Source of the DNA: Desulfitibacter alkalitolerans DSM 16504
GTDB lineage: Bacteria; Bacillota; DSM-16504; Desulfitibacterales; Desulfitibacteraceae
DNA length: 50,956 nt
Assembly: GCF_000620305.1 (NCBI RefSeq)
Contig: NZ_KK211100.1
Coordinates: 1 to 50,956, forward strand
Direction: 5' to 3'
Under the pieces are notes generated by a model, which did no database searches, had not been told where the DNA came from, and worked only from the letters and a program-made list of their open reading frames with translations. Positions within the stretch are counted from its first letter, which is position 1; each line of letters begins with the position of its first letter. Made by a program: the position numbers and the translations under genes. Positions 42,177 through 50,560 of this stretch are shown here, in pieces.

Positions 42177-43727
42177 ATGGAGAACCGTTTTAAAAATTCA
42201 CTTTTAGACAAGAATACCATGTCAATCACATGGGAAGTAGTACCAGGCAGGGGGGCCAGAGAAAAAGCCCAGGAAGTAGCCATGGAGGCTGCCGAAATAG
42301 CTGCAAAAAGTGGAAGAATCCATGCAATTACAATTACCGATAACCCAGGTGGTAATCCTGCAATTTTAGCAGATACACTTGGAATGGAAATGCTTAAATT
42401 AGGCATTGAGCCCCTTGTGCATTTCACATGTAAAGACAAGAACCGTAACCAGTTAGAAAGTCAGCTTTATTCTATGGATAGAGCAGGGGTTCGTAATCTT
42501 TTAGTTATGACTGGTGACTATCCTGTTTCCGGCTATGAGGGAAGACCAAAGCCAGTTTTTGACTTGGATCCGATTCATGTTTGTAAGCTAATTAATGATA
42601 TGAACCATGGTCTTGAGGTTCAAGGCTTTAAGGGCACTATAAAGCACGCAAGTAGTGACTTTTTCCCAGGAGTTGCTGTTTCACCTTTTAAAGCTAATGA
42701 AGCTGAGCTTATGGCCCAGTATTTTAAATTAAAAAAGAAAATAGCTGGTGGAGCTCAATTTGTTGTTACAAACCTTGGCTATGATGCTAGAAAGTTTCAT
42801 GAAGTTATTCAGTTTATGAGACTAAACAATTTAAACGTGCCAATAGTTGGAAACCTATATATATTACCTTATGGCGCTGCGAAAATAATGAATGAGAACA
42901 AGCTTCCAGGATGTGTTGTAACTGATAAACTGTTAGCTCAATTAAATGAGGAAAAGAATGCACCAGATAAGGGTGTAGAAGCTAGAATGCTGCGAGCTGC
43001 AAAAATGTATGCGTTCATGAAAGGTATGGGCTTTGATGGAGTTCATATTGGTGGCCATGGAATTAAATTTGAGCAGGTAGAATATATTTTGGAAAAAGGC
43101 GAGGAATTAAGTGCCAATTGGATGGACTACATTCATGAATTTGATTTCCCAATGCCTGATGGTTTTTATTTATACGAAAAGGACTCAAAAACAGGTTTAA
43201 ATACTGAGAATCTAGCAAATACAAAGGGCCGACCCCTTGATACTCCAGTAGGCGGTGTATATAGAGTTTCCAGAGTTGTTCACAATCTGATGTTTGAGCC
43301 AGGAAAAAATTTCTTTGGCCTTATGCGCGGCATTTCAAAATCTGTAGATGGTTCATCAATGGAAAAGGTTTATCATGGGCTTGAGCACATTGCAAAGGTC
43401 GTGATGTATGACTGTAAAGATTGTGGTGACTGTGCCCTGTCAGATCTGGCATATGTGTGTCCCATGTCACAGTGTCCTAAAAATCAGCGTAATGGAGCAT
43501 GTGGTGGCAGTTACTATGGTTGGTGTGAAGTCCATCCTAATAAGAGAAAATGTATTTATGTAAAAGCTTACTCAAGGCTAAAGAATTATGGAGAAGAAAA
43601 ACAACTAGACTCCTATCATGTTGCGCCATGTAACTGGGATCTATACCAAACATCATCATGGATAAACTTTTATTTAGGAAAAGACCATTCAGCAGAGCGT
43701 CTTGGAATTAAAAAGCCTGAAAAATAA
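42177..43727 (+). CDS. metF: Methylenetetrahydrofolate reductase with MetV-like C-terminal domain
   Basis: It reduces methylene- to methyl-tetrahydrofolate, the methyl source for AcsE. From the ATG at 42177 (gggggttgag upstream) it is 516 aa. Residues ~14-310 are the FAD-binding MTHFR barrel (SITWEVVPGRG, DNPGGNPA, LLVMTGDYP). Residues ~330-516 correspond to MetV, a separate protein in several acetogens, and hold eight cysteines between C413 and C459 (DCKDCGDC, VCPMSQCP, ACGG, WCEV, KCIY) suited to FeS or Zn binding. The partner that reduces MetV (ferredoxin, HdrA-type or Rnf) is not in the window. Confidence 0.9.
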   Translation: MENRFKNSLLDKNTMSITWEVVPGRGAREKAQEVAMEAAEIAAKSGRIHAITITDNPGGNPAILADTLGMEMLKLGIEPLVHFTCKDKNRNQLESQLYSMDRAGVRNLLVMTGDYPVSGYEGRPKPVFDLDPIHVCKLINDMNHGLEVQGFKGTIKHASSDFFPGVAVSPFKANEAELMAQYFKLKKKIAGGAQFVVTNLGYDARKFHEVIQFMRLNNLNVPIVGNLYILPYGAAKIMNENKLPGCVVTDKLLAQLNEEKNAPDKGVEARMLRAAKMYAFMKGMGFDGVHIGGHGIKFEQVEYILEKGEELSANWMDYIHEFDFPMPDGFYLYEKDSKTGLNTENLANTKGRPLDTPVGGVYRVSRVVHNLMFEPGKNFFGLMRGISKSVDGSSMEKVYHGLEHIAKVVMYDCKDCGDCALSDLAYVCPMSQCPKNQRNGACGGSYYGWCEVHPNKRKCIYVKAYSRLKNYGEEKQLDSYHVAPCNWDLYQTSSWINFYLGKDHSAERLGIKKPEK

Positions 43728-43745
43728 GATTTAATATAACTTTTA

Positions 43746-43782
43746 AGAAAACACTAGATTAACTCTGGTGTTTTCTCATTCT
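43746..43782 (+). terminator. Terminator of metF
   Basis: A 13-bp stem (agaaaacactaga / tctggtgttttct, one T-G pair) with a 5-nt loop, followed by cattctt. Confidence 0.75.
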
Positions 43783-43851
43783 TAGTGGCATATTCTTGTC
43801 CCCTTTAGAATACTTGTTTTATAAGTATATTTTTATAAAAGGGTGATAAAA

Positions 43852-44532
43852 TTGAATGTAAGAAGAAATAAAGAGCTTGAAATAAAAATAGTCAACCTCA
43901 CAGAGCAGCTTATTCAAAATGTAATTAAAGCAAGCCTTACATATGAATACGAAAAATCCTTCATTTTGGAAGATGCTCAAAATCTTATTTTGGAATTGTC
44001 AGAATTAATACATGATCTAATTCAGGACGAGGAACATCTAGAATCCATGCTTAATCAGCTAATATTTCAAAAGCTTCCGGGAGATCATATATTAGAAAGT
44101 TTTGAAGATTTTAAAGATGTACTAGCAGAGTTAATTCAAAAAGGCGTAAGCAAATATCGCCTTAGCTTGAGTGAAAACCAACCTGAAGAAGAAGTGTATG
44201 AGGAAGACATATCAAATGAAATTAAAGTGAAAAATATTAATCCCCCTAATGAGGCCCCAGTGTATAATAAAAAAGAAACAGATAAGCTTATTTTCCAAAT
44301 CAAAAGGATTTTTCCAGGTATATCTATAGAAAAAGATGTACCTTATAAAGGCAGGAAATTTCAATACTATATCCCACAAATGAAAATAGTTGTTGAGCTT
44401 CAGGACAATAAAGAAGATTTAAATGGAGCAAAAGGTTTTAAAGACTTAATAGCAGAAAAAGAAGGTTATAAAATAGTAAGGATTCCGCCAAATTATTCAC
44501 TTTCTACCTTAAAAAAGTTAATAAAATTATAA
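43852..44532 (+). CDS. Hypothetical protein with possible restriction-endonuclease-like C-terminus
   Basis: A 226-aa protein from the TTG at 43852, 6 nt after aaaagggtga; a GTG at 43843 lies inside that site. The N-terminal ~110 residues are helical and acidic. Residues ~145-220 (KRIFPGISIEKDVPYKGRKF, then YYIPQMKIVVELQD and GYKIVRIPPN) recall the C-terminal pattern of very-short-patch/DUF559 nucleases, where a strand with D precedes E-x-D/K and a final I-x-I strand. Here the first Asp is replaced (YYIP) and the second acid pair is weak (ELQD), so it may be inactive. Function unknown. Confidence 0.55.
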   Translation: MNVRRNKELEIKIVNLTEQLIQNVIKASLTYEYEKSFILEDAQNLILELSELIHDLIQDEEHLESMLNQLIFQKLPGDHILESFEDFKDVLAELIQKGVSKYRLSLSENQPEEEVYEEDISNEIKVKNINPPNEAPVYNKKETDKLIFQIKRIFPGISIEKDVPYKGRKFQYYIPQMKIVVELQDNKEDLNGAKGFKDLIAEKEGYKIVRIPPNYSLSTLKKLIKL

Positions 44533-44559
44533 AAAACACTAGAGAAATAGTAGAATCTC

Positions 44560-44568
44560 TGTTATAAT
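44560..44568 (+). promoter_or_regulatory. Extended -10 promoter of the T-box transcript
   Basis: TGTTATAAT, with no clear -35. Transcription would start near 44575, just before the T-box stem I. Confidence 0.6.
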
Positions 44569-44574
44569 AGTTTA

Positions 44575-44823
44575 AAATTAATAACTAAAATGCAATGAAC
44601 AGGAAAAAGTAAGTAGAAAATCTTTTCACAGAGAGCTGGAAAACGGTGTAAACCAGTAAAAGATACTGCTGAATGCCACCTGTGAGCATTAGGACTGAAT
44701 TTTAGTAAGTTCTTAACGTTTTTTTCGCGTTAAAGAAAAAAAAGTGGGTAAAATAAAATTACCTATTAGGGTGGTACCGCGGGCTATCTCTCGTCCCTTG
44801 ACGATAGATAGTCCTTTTATATT
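44575..44823 (+). promoter_or_regulatory. T-box riboswitch
   Basis: The conserved T-box agggtggtaccgcgg lies at 44768-44782. Upstream, ACAGG pairs with CCTGT and AGTAG with CTGCT to build stem I, enclosing a specifier loop whose 3' side reads GAATGCCA. The GAGAGC and gtgtaaaccag segments are the usual stem I parts. By the GAA-NNN rule the specifier is TGC (Cys). One base later it is GCC (Ala), which is followed by a purine as usual. The bulge TGGT expects discriminator A, as in tRNA-Ala, not the U of tRNA-Cys. With an alanine-type aminotransferase downstream, Ala is favoured. Confidence 0.92.
44781..44820 (+). terminator. Terminator of the T-box
   Basis: A 15-bp stem with one mismatch (gggctatctctcgtc / gacgatagatagtcc) followed by ttttatatttt. 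Its 5' arm overlaps the end of the conserved T-box sequence, so antiterminator and terminator exclude each other. Confidence 0.85.
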
Positions 44824-44844
44824 TTGAAGGGAGATGGTAATATA

Positions 44845-45330
44845 ATGCGTTATAAAATATTGGAAATCTTAGAGAAAAATGGTCGCCTGGATTATAAACA
44901 AATAGCTGCCATGCTAGATCTTAATGAAAATGACATTAAAAATGAAATTCTTGCCATGGAGCAAGAGGGTATTATCCTTCAATATGGAGCTTTAATTAAC
45001 TGGGATAAGGCTGGAAAAAATGATGTTGTTACTGCTCTTATTGATGTTAGGGTCACACCCCAAAGAGACGTAGGCTTTGATGAATTAGCTGCAAAAATAT
45101 ACAAATATCCAGAGGTTAAATCAGTATTTTTAATGTCCGGTACTTATGATTTTTCGGTGCAGATTGTTGGAAAAAGTTTAAAAGAGGTTGCAGAGTTTGT
45201 TCACAAAAAACTTGCCATAATAGAAGGGGTTCAAAATACTACTACCCATTTTGTATTGAAGAAATATAAAGTTGCAGACGTAATTTTAGAGGATAATGAA
45301 AAGGATAGACGGCAGGTGATTACTCCATGA
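44845..45330 (+). CDS. Lrp/AsnC-family transcriptional regulator (AlaR-like)
   Basis: A 161-aa one-domain-plus-one-domain Lrp protein: an N-terminal winged helix (ILEILEKNGRLDYKQIAAML) and a C-terminal RAM ligand domain (VTALIDVRV, VKSVFLMSGTYDFSVQIVG). The ATG at 44845 (MRYKIL) follows gaagggagatgg; a TTG at 44824 lies in the T-box terminator tail. Its stop overlaps the aminotransferase start (ATGA). The pair recalls alaR-alaT of B. subtilis, where the regulator activates its own aminotransferase gene in response to alanine. It differs from the AhbA/AhbB proteins, which share the fold but not the function. Confidence 0.87.
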   Translation: MRYKILEILEKNGRLDYKQIAAMLDLNENDIKNEILAMEQEGIILQYGALINWDKAGKNDVVTALIDVRVTPQRDVGFDELAAKIYKYPEVKSVFLMSGTYDFSVQIVGKSLKEVAEFVHKKLAIIEGVQNTTTHFVLKKYKVADVILEDNEKDRRQVITP

Positions 45331-46505
45331 GTGACAGCAGTAGATTTTTATGCCAGAGGGTAAAGGATATACCACCATCGGGGATTAGAAAATTTTTTGA
45401 TTTGGTAGCTGGAACTCCTGGGGTAATATCTTTAGGTGTAGGTGAGCCAGATTTTGTAACACCCTGGCATGTAAGGGAAGCTTGTAACCACTCCCTTTCC
45501 CAGGGATACACAATGTATACTTCCAATAAGGGATTACCTGAGTTACGAAACGAACTAAGAAAATTTATAAATAGAGAATATTCTCTGGATTATTGTCCAG
45601 AAAATCAAATTTTGATAACAGTTGGTGCAAGTGAAGGGGTTGACCTGGCTGTAAGGGCTATAACTAATCCTGGAGATGAAGTATTAGTTTGTGAACCTTC
45701 TTATGTTTCATACAAACCATGTGTAACCCTTGCCGGAGGCACACCTGTACCCATCCAAACTGAAGAAAAATATGCCTTTAAATTACAGCCCCATCAACTA
45801 AGGGGAGCCATTACACCTAAAACAAAGGCAATTATATTTTGCTATCCTAACAATCCTACTGGTGGGATTATGGATAGGGAAGACTTAGAGGCTATTAGAG
45901 ACATAATCATTGAAAATGATTTACTTGTTATAAGTGATGAGATTTATAGTAAGCTTACCTATGGTAAACAGCATGTCTCCATTGCAACCCTTCCGCAGAT
46001 GCAGGAGAGAACAATTATCTTAAATGGTTTTTCCAAAGCCCAGGCTATGACAGGGTGGAGAATTGGTTATGCCTTTGGTCCTGAGCCTTTGATAGCAGCC
46101 ATGGTAAAAATACACCAGTATACCATGCTATGTGCCCCAATAATGGGCCAAAAAGCTGCAATCGAATCTCTAAAAAATGGTGATGACTATATTAATCAAA
46201 TGTATCATGAATATGATAAAAGAAGGCGTTTAGTTTATAATTCTTTTAAGGATATGGGCCTGGATTCTTTCGAACCAGAAGGAGCCTTTTATATCTTTCC
46301 TAATATCACCAGAACTGGCTTAACCTCTGAGGAGTTTGCAGAAAAACTGCTAGGGGAGGAACAAGTAGCTGTAGTTCCTGGTACTGCATTTGGTCTTGGT
46401 GGAGAAGGGCATATCCGTTGTTCATATGCTTCTTCTGTAGCTAACCTTGTTGAAGCCATGAAGCGAATTGAGAGGTTTGTTGAGAAAAGAATTAATGGAA
46501 GATAA
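45327..46505 (+). CDS. Pyridoxal-phosphate aminotransferase, class I (AlaT/PatA-like)
   Basis: A fold-type I aminotransferase of 392 aa. It has SLGVGEPDFVTP, the substrate-side YPNNPTGG, the PLP-contacting ISDEIYSKLTY, the Schiff-base lysine K237 in NGFSKAQAMTGWR and the C-terminal Arg in HIRCSYA that binds the alpha-carboxylate. It is co-translated with the Lrp-type regulator (4-nt overlap) and is controlled by the T-box. Alanine is the most likely product from context; aspartate or other amino acids cannot be excluded. Confidence 0.88.
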   Translation: MSDSSRFLCQRVKDIPPSGIRKFFDLVAGTPGVISLGVGEPDFVTPWHVREACNHSLSQGYTMYTSNKGLPELRNELRKFINREYSLDYCPENQILITVGASEGVDLAVRAITNPGDEVLVCEPSYVSYKPCVTLAGGTPVPIQTEEKYAFKLQPHQLRGAITPKTKAIIFCYPNNPTGGIMDREDLEAIRDIIIENDLLVISDEIYSKLTYGKQHVSIATLPQMQERTIILNGFSKAQAMTGWRIGYAFGPEPLIAAMVKIHQYTMLCAPIMGQKAAIESLKNGDDYINQMYHEYDKRRRLVYNSFKDMGLDSFEPEGAFYIFPNITRTGLTSEEFAEKLLGEEQVAVVPGTAFGLGGEGHIRCSYASSVANLVEAMKRIERFVEKRINGR

Positions 46506-46508
46506 GTA

Positions 46509-46540
46509 GAATAAGCGAAGAGTAATCTTCGCTTATTCTT
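46509..46540. terminator. Bidirectional terminator between convergent genes
   Basis: A perfect 13-bp stem (gaataagcgaaga / tcttcgcttattc) with a 4-nt loop sits in the 47-nt gap between the aminotransferase and the minus-strand ATPase gene. Confidence 0.85.
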
Positions 46541-46552
46541 AGATTTCAATAT

Positions 46553-47383
46553 CTATTCTATGTAAAGAGATTTCACTAAAACATTAATGCTTAATACATT
46601 TATCGCTGTCATATATTCCACGTCATCCAAAATAATTTCCTGCATTTTTTTTATGACCAGGGGAATACTATACATTTCATATTTGGCAGTTAATTCAATT
46701 GTAATGATTATTCCCTCTGCATGGGTTTCTATGTCAATTCTAGTTAACCTTACAAAAATCCTAGACTTTTTAACAGAATATTTAATAATATCCTTGAGTA
46801 CAGGATCCTTAATATAAAACCTTCCTAAATAATTAAATGTGGGACGCACTACAGTTTGTTCCAAATGGATGGGCTTTGATGGATTATTATCTTTTAGAGT
46901 ATTATTAAACAATACTTTAAAGGGCTGTATCATTAGCCCGGAAAATCTGGGTTTAACTGCTAATGTTGGAGCAGGCACAACATGGGTTCCATGTTTTCTT
47001 CTCCTATTATAAGCTTGTTCCATTTCTTTTTCTGTTGCGATATCTCTAATATACACAATTGTTCCAGGTGCTGGCAGATTTAATCTTTTTGCTATTCTAT
47101 AAACCATTTCATTAGATGTGCCAAGAATTAAAACTTTTTTTGCTTTTTCCCTAGAAATTATCCTTTTGACCTCCTCCGCATGTTCTTGTGAACTAAACAA
47201 GGCTGTCTTGATAGCACCAACCTTTGTAGGCTGTTTCTTTGCAGAGATACCGGCCAAAATTTGGGAACCTTTAATAGCCAGGCCATCGTCAATTATGATA
47301 TCTATATTATGGTCATGAGCTACTAATAAAGCCCTATGACTTTTTCCACTTCCACTTGGACCCACTAAAGCTATTACTTCCAT
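46553..47383 (-). CDS. P-loop ATPase with C-terminal Asp23/Gls24-like domain
   Basis: A 276-aa protein I know only by its parts. Residues 1 to ~170 form a P-loop NTPase with Walker A GPSGSGKSH (8-16), a DDGLAIKGSQI segment, and AKKVLILGTSNEMVYRIAKRL. Residues ~177-276 follow the Asp23/DUF322 pattern: a starting VRPTFNYLGRFYI, repeated beta strands (IDIETHAEGIIITIEL), and an ending in NVLSINVLVKSLY. Asp23-domain proteins are usually small and associate with the cell envelope. A fused ATPase implies a switch-like or transport role. It is divergent from trkA and convergent with the aminotransferase. Confidence 0.75.
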   Translation of the reverse strand: MEVIALVGPSGSGKSHRALLVAHDHNIDIIIDDGLAIKGSQILAGISAKKQPTKVGAIKTALFSSQEHAEEVKRIISREKAKKVLILGTSNEMVYRIAKRLNLPAPGTIVYIRDIATEKEMEQAYNRRRKHGTHVVPAPTLAVKPRFSGLMIQPFKVLFNNTLKDNNPSKPIHLEQTVVRPTFNYLGRFYIKDPVLKDIIKYSVKKSRIFVRLTRIDIETHAEGIIITIELTAKYEMYSIPLVIKKMQEIILDDVEYMTAINVLSINVLVKSLYIE

Positions 47384-47425
47384 AGAATATCACCCACTCT
47401 TAATCCATTACCCTTGAACCTGCTA

Positions 47426-47454
47426 TTGCGGTCAGGATTTATATCTATTATAAT
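47426..47454 (+). promoter_or_regulatory. Sigma-A promoter of trkA
   Basis: TTGCGG, a 17-nt spacer, and TATAAT. The gene starts 60 nt later. Confidence 0.65.
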
Positions 47455-47514
47455 ACAAACAGTTGGAAATGCAATTTATTATTAATTTTCCTGAATTCTT
47501 TAGGAGTGTTACTT

Positions 47515-48852
47515 ATGAAGACTATTATTATTGGAGCAGGAAAGGTTGGCTTTAGTATAGCTCAAATGCTAAGCTATGCTAATCATGATGTTGTAGTGAT
47601 AGAAAATAATAGCGAGAGAAAGCAAATAGTAGAAGAAAATCTGGATGTACAAACCATTCTTGGCAGTGGAGGAAGTATATCTATACTTCATGAGGCAGGA
47701 ATATGTGATGCCCAGCTGTTGGTTGCAGTAACGGAATATGATGAGTTAAATATGGTTGCTTGTTTGCTCGGAAAAAAACTGGGTGTCAAAAAAACCGTTG
47801 CCAGGGTGAGAAATCCAGAATATGTGGATAATAATCAAATTTCTGCTGACGCCCTTGGAATAGATCTAGTGATTAACCCTGAACAAGTTACTGCAGAGAT
47901 GATTGGTAAGCTTGCTGAAGTACCAGAGGCAATAAATGTTGACTATTATGCTGACGGCAAGGTTCAGATGGTTGAAGTACAGCTTACTAAAGACTCACCT
48001 GTTGCCTATAAAAGATTAATGGATATAAAATTCCCAAAACCAAACCTAATTGTTGCAATACTACGTAATGAAAAAATGATTATTCCCCGTGGTCAGGATC
48101 AACTAAAGCCCAATGACCTGGTGTTTGTACTTGCTGAAACCACTAATATGGTGGCCATTGAGAAGGTATTAGGCAAGGAAAGAATAAAGACAGAAAATGT
48201 CACCATATTAGGTGGCGGGAGAATTGGCTTTTACCTTGCCAAGCTATTAGAAAAAAAAGGTTATACAGTTAAACTAATAGAAAAAAGTATTGAGGTTTGT
48301 AAAGAAATATCTCAAAAGCTTTCCAACACGTTAGTTCTACAAGGAGATGGCTCTGACATATCCTTACTGGAAGAGGAAGAGGTGGGGCAAGCAGACTTTT
48401 TCGTTGCTGTTACCAATGATGATAAGGTAAATCTCCTTGTTTCTATCATTGCTAAACATCTTGGTGCTAAAAGAACCATTGCACAAATAAGAAGGACTGA
48501 GTATGTTCCCCTTGTAGAAAAAGTTGGGATAGATGTTGCTGTTAGCCCCAGACTCCTAACTGCAGGTGCCATATTACGATTTATAAGAAAGGGAGATATT
48601 GTATCTGTCTCCTTAATTGGTGGCGCAAAAGCAGAAATGATTGAGCTTATAGCACAAAGCCATTCAAAGGTAACAGGAAAACCATTAAAGAATTTAAACT
48701 TTCCAAAGGATGCAATTATTGGTGCTGTTGTTAGAGATAATAATGTAATAGTTCCAACTGGTATGGATATTATTAATCCCCATGATAGGGTTATTGTTTT
48801 TGCCCTGCCAAAAGCAATAGCAAAAGTAGAAGAATTTTTCTTGCAAAAATAA
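47515..48852 (+). CDS. trkA: Trk potassium uptake system, NAD-binding subunit TrkA
   Basis: The peripheral regulatory subunit that gates a TrkH/KtrB potassium channel in response to nucleotides. In 445 aa it has two tandem RCK units: TIIIGAGKVGFSIAQML at the N-terminus and ILGGGRIGFYLAKLL near residue 232, each followed by an RCK-C (TrkA_C) domain ending with a pattern like PNDLVFVLAE or PHDRVIVFALP. The ATG at 47515 follows taggagtg; a GTG at 47506 lies inside that site. No trkH channel gene is in the window, so it lies elsewhere. Confidence 0.92.
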   Translation: MKTIIIGAGKVGFSIAQMLSYANHDVVVIENNSERKQIVEENLDVQTILGSGGSISILHEAGICDAQLLVAVTEYDELNMVACLLGKKLGVKKTVARVRNPEYVDNNQISADALGIDLVINPEQVTAEMIGKLAEVPEAINVDYYADGKVQMVEVQLTKDSPVAYKRLMDIKFPKPNLIVAILRNEKMIIPRGQDQLKPNDLVFVLAETTNMVAIEKVLGKERIKTENVTILGGGRIGFYLAKLLEKKGYTVKLIEKSIEVCKEISQKLSNTLVLQGDGSDISLLEEEEVGQADFFVAVTNDDKVNLLVSIIAKHLGAKRTIAQIRRTEYVPLVEKVGIDVAVSPRLLTAGAILRFIRKGDIVSVSLIGGAKAEMIELIAQSHSKVTGKPLKNLNFPKDAIIGAVVRDNNVIVPTGMDIINPHDRVIVFALPKAIAKVEEFFLQK

Positions 48853-48954
48853 GCAGATAAACAAGAAACAATAAATACCACCGTTAATCAGACCATAATT
48901 GTGGACAAGGTCTAATTTTAGGGTAATAATAATTTTTCCTTTTTTAGCTAACCC

Positions 48955-48963
48955 TGTTATAAT
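48955..48963 (+). promoter_or_regulatory. Extended -10 promoter candidate of dnaD
   Basis: TGTTATAAT, 33 nt before the dnaD start; a T-rich stretch lies in the -35 position. This sequence type recurs in the window. Confidence 0.5.
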
Positions 48964-48996
48964 ATTTTCAAGATCTTTTTTTGAGGTGTGTAAAGT

Positions 48997-49716
48997 ATGA
49001 GCGAAAATTCCAGCCTTTGTCTAAAGGATTTATTGAACGAAAAACCAATAGTTATATCCCAGTTACTTTTAAAACACTATGCAGATATTGATATGGATGA
49101 AGTAGAACTAGTAGTGGTATTGCAGTTGTTAAGATTTAGGGAATGCCTGGGGCAGACATATCCTACCATTGACGAACTCCAAAAAAGTATGACCCTTGGC
49201 TGCGACCAAATAAGAGCAACCCTTGCTCGTTTAATTGAAAAGGGGTTAATTTCTGTAGTTCACTCATCAACTGAAAAGTACCATGGAAAAAGCTCTTATG
49301 TTCTTGAACCCTTATGGGATAAATTGCTTAATGTATGGCAAAGCAACAAAGTAAATGCTTCTTCTAGCAATACGTTATCTTCTGAAAACTTAAAAAGTGT
49401 ATATGGCACTTTTGAAAAGGAATTTGGCAGGTATCTATCTCCCATTGAAAGCAGCAAGATTGTTCAGTGGTGTACGTCAGATGGATTTTCTAGTGATATT
49501 ATTCTGGAAGCCTTGGAAAGGGCAGTTTTACAAGGTGCTTTAAGCTTTAAATACATTGATTCAATCCTTAAAACATGGGATAGTCTACAGTTACGAACCA
49601 TAGAGGAAATTAATAATTATGAAAAACAGTTTAAGGAAAAAAGAAAAGTTAAAAATGTAAATCTAAGACCAAAGCAGAAACCACACGATAAATTCTCTCA
49701 AATATATGTTACCTAA
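48997..49716 (+). CDS. dnaD: DnaD-domain replication initiation protein
   Basis: A 239-aa primosomal protein. Residues ~30-105 form a winged-helix DnaD-N region (DEVELVVVLQLLRFRE, LARLIEKGLISVVHSSTEK). Residues ~130-205 are the DnaB/DnaD C-terminal helical domain (YGTFEKEFGRYLSPIES, ILEALERAVLQG, FKYIDSILKTW); the basic tail follows. In B. subtilis DnaD, DnaB and DnaI load the replicative helicase at oriC and at restart sites. It is followed 16 nt later by the DnaI-type loader gene, the usual Clostridia pairing. Confidence 0.88.
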   Translation: MSENSSLCLKDLLNEKPIVISQLLLKHYADIDMDEVELVVVLQLLRFRECLGQTYPTIDELQKSMTLGCDQIRATLARLIEKGLISVVHSSTEKYHGKSSYVLEPLWDKLLNVWQSNKVNASSSNTLSSENLKSVYGTFEKEFGRYLSPIESSKIVQWCTSDGFSSDIILEALERAVLQGALSFKYIDSILKTWDSLQLRTIEEINNYEKQFKEKRKVKNVNLRPKQKPHDKFSQIYVT

Positions 49717-49732
49717 GAGGTGCTTTTAATAA

Positions 49733-50461
49733 ATGTATCAATGTAAAAAATGCAATGACAGGGGAATAGTGCTACACCAAGGAGTAGCCTATCGCTGCAG
49801 CTGTTGGTCACAAAAGGTACTTGATTTAAAGATAAAAAGAGCCAACCTAAGCGTTAATTTTGATAATGCTAAATTTAGTAATTTTAAACTGGATTATTAT
49901 CCCAATACCATACCCCCTGATGGTGAAGCCACCTATAAAGAAAGGGCCAATAAAGCTCTGCTGGCGGCAAAAGGTTTTGTTAATGAAATAAAAGCTAAAA
50001 AGTTTAAAAAAGGTTTGTTTTTTTGTGGTCCTGTGGGTAGTGGGAAAACCTTTTTAGCATCAGCTATAGCAAGGGAGCTAATTCTCAATAACCATGATGT
50101 GCTCTTTGTTGTTGTTCCTGATTTTTTGGATGCATTAAGATTTACCTTTGATAAAAATGATGAAGGCTTTAGGGAAAAAGACCTGATGGATGTAGTATGG
50201 AATATTCCCATATTGATACTAGATGATTTAGGTGCCCATAATTATACACAATGGACTCTTAATAAAATATACTCACTTCTTAACTATCGACTAAATCATA
50301 AACTGCCCACAGTGATTACATCTAATTTGTCACTTAATGAACTAGAAAACTTGCTGGGAGATCGAACATGCTCTAGAATCATTGCCCTATGTAATATTTT
50401 TAGACTTCTTGTACCAAAGGATATTAGATATATTCAAAGCTTAAATAATATGATTACATAA
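49733..50461 (+). CDS. dnaI: DnaI/DnaC-type helicase loader ATPase
   Basis: An AAA+ ATPase of 242 aa that loads the ring-shaped DnaC/DnaB helicase. The N-terminus has a zinc-binding motif (CKKCNDRG then CSC at ~8-29). Walker A GPVGSGKT lies near residues 99-106 and Walker B LILDDLGAH near 160; the sensor-1 asparagine is in VITSNLS. It starts with a weak agaggtg. The neighbouring dnaD confirms a chromosomal replication role rather than an IstB transposition role. It is followed by a strong terminator. Confidence 0.88.
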   Translation: MYQCKKCNDRGIVLHQGVAYRCSCWSQKVLDLKIKRANLSVNFDNAKFSNFKLDYYPNTIPPDGEATYKERANKALLAAKGFVNEIKAKKFKKGLFFCGPVGSGKTFLASAIARELILNNHDVLFVVVPDFLDALRFTFDKNDEGFREKDLMDVVWNIPILILDDLGAHNYTQWTLNKIYSLLNYRLNHKLPTVITSNLSLNELENLLGDRTCSRIIALCNIFRLLVPKDIRYIQSLNNMIT

Positions 50462-50485
50462 AAACCCCAATATTTGGGGTTTTGC
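50461..50485 (+). terminator. Terminator of dnaD-dnaI
   Basis: aaaaccccaa / ttggggtttt with a 3-nt loop; the T-run is part of the 3' arm. It overlaps the last base of dnaI. Confidence 0.85.
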
Positions 50486-50560
50486 ATATTTTATTCCCAT
50501 TTTCTTGGCTGTTGCATATGATAACTACTGAAACCATGTTATTAAAATGGGGAGGAAAAA

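Noticed and set aside
48312-48881. 189-codon minus-strand ORF inside trkA
   Set aside because: Complement of a clear TrkA domain; the length results from codon bias.
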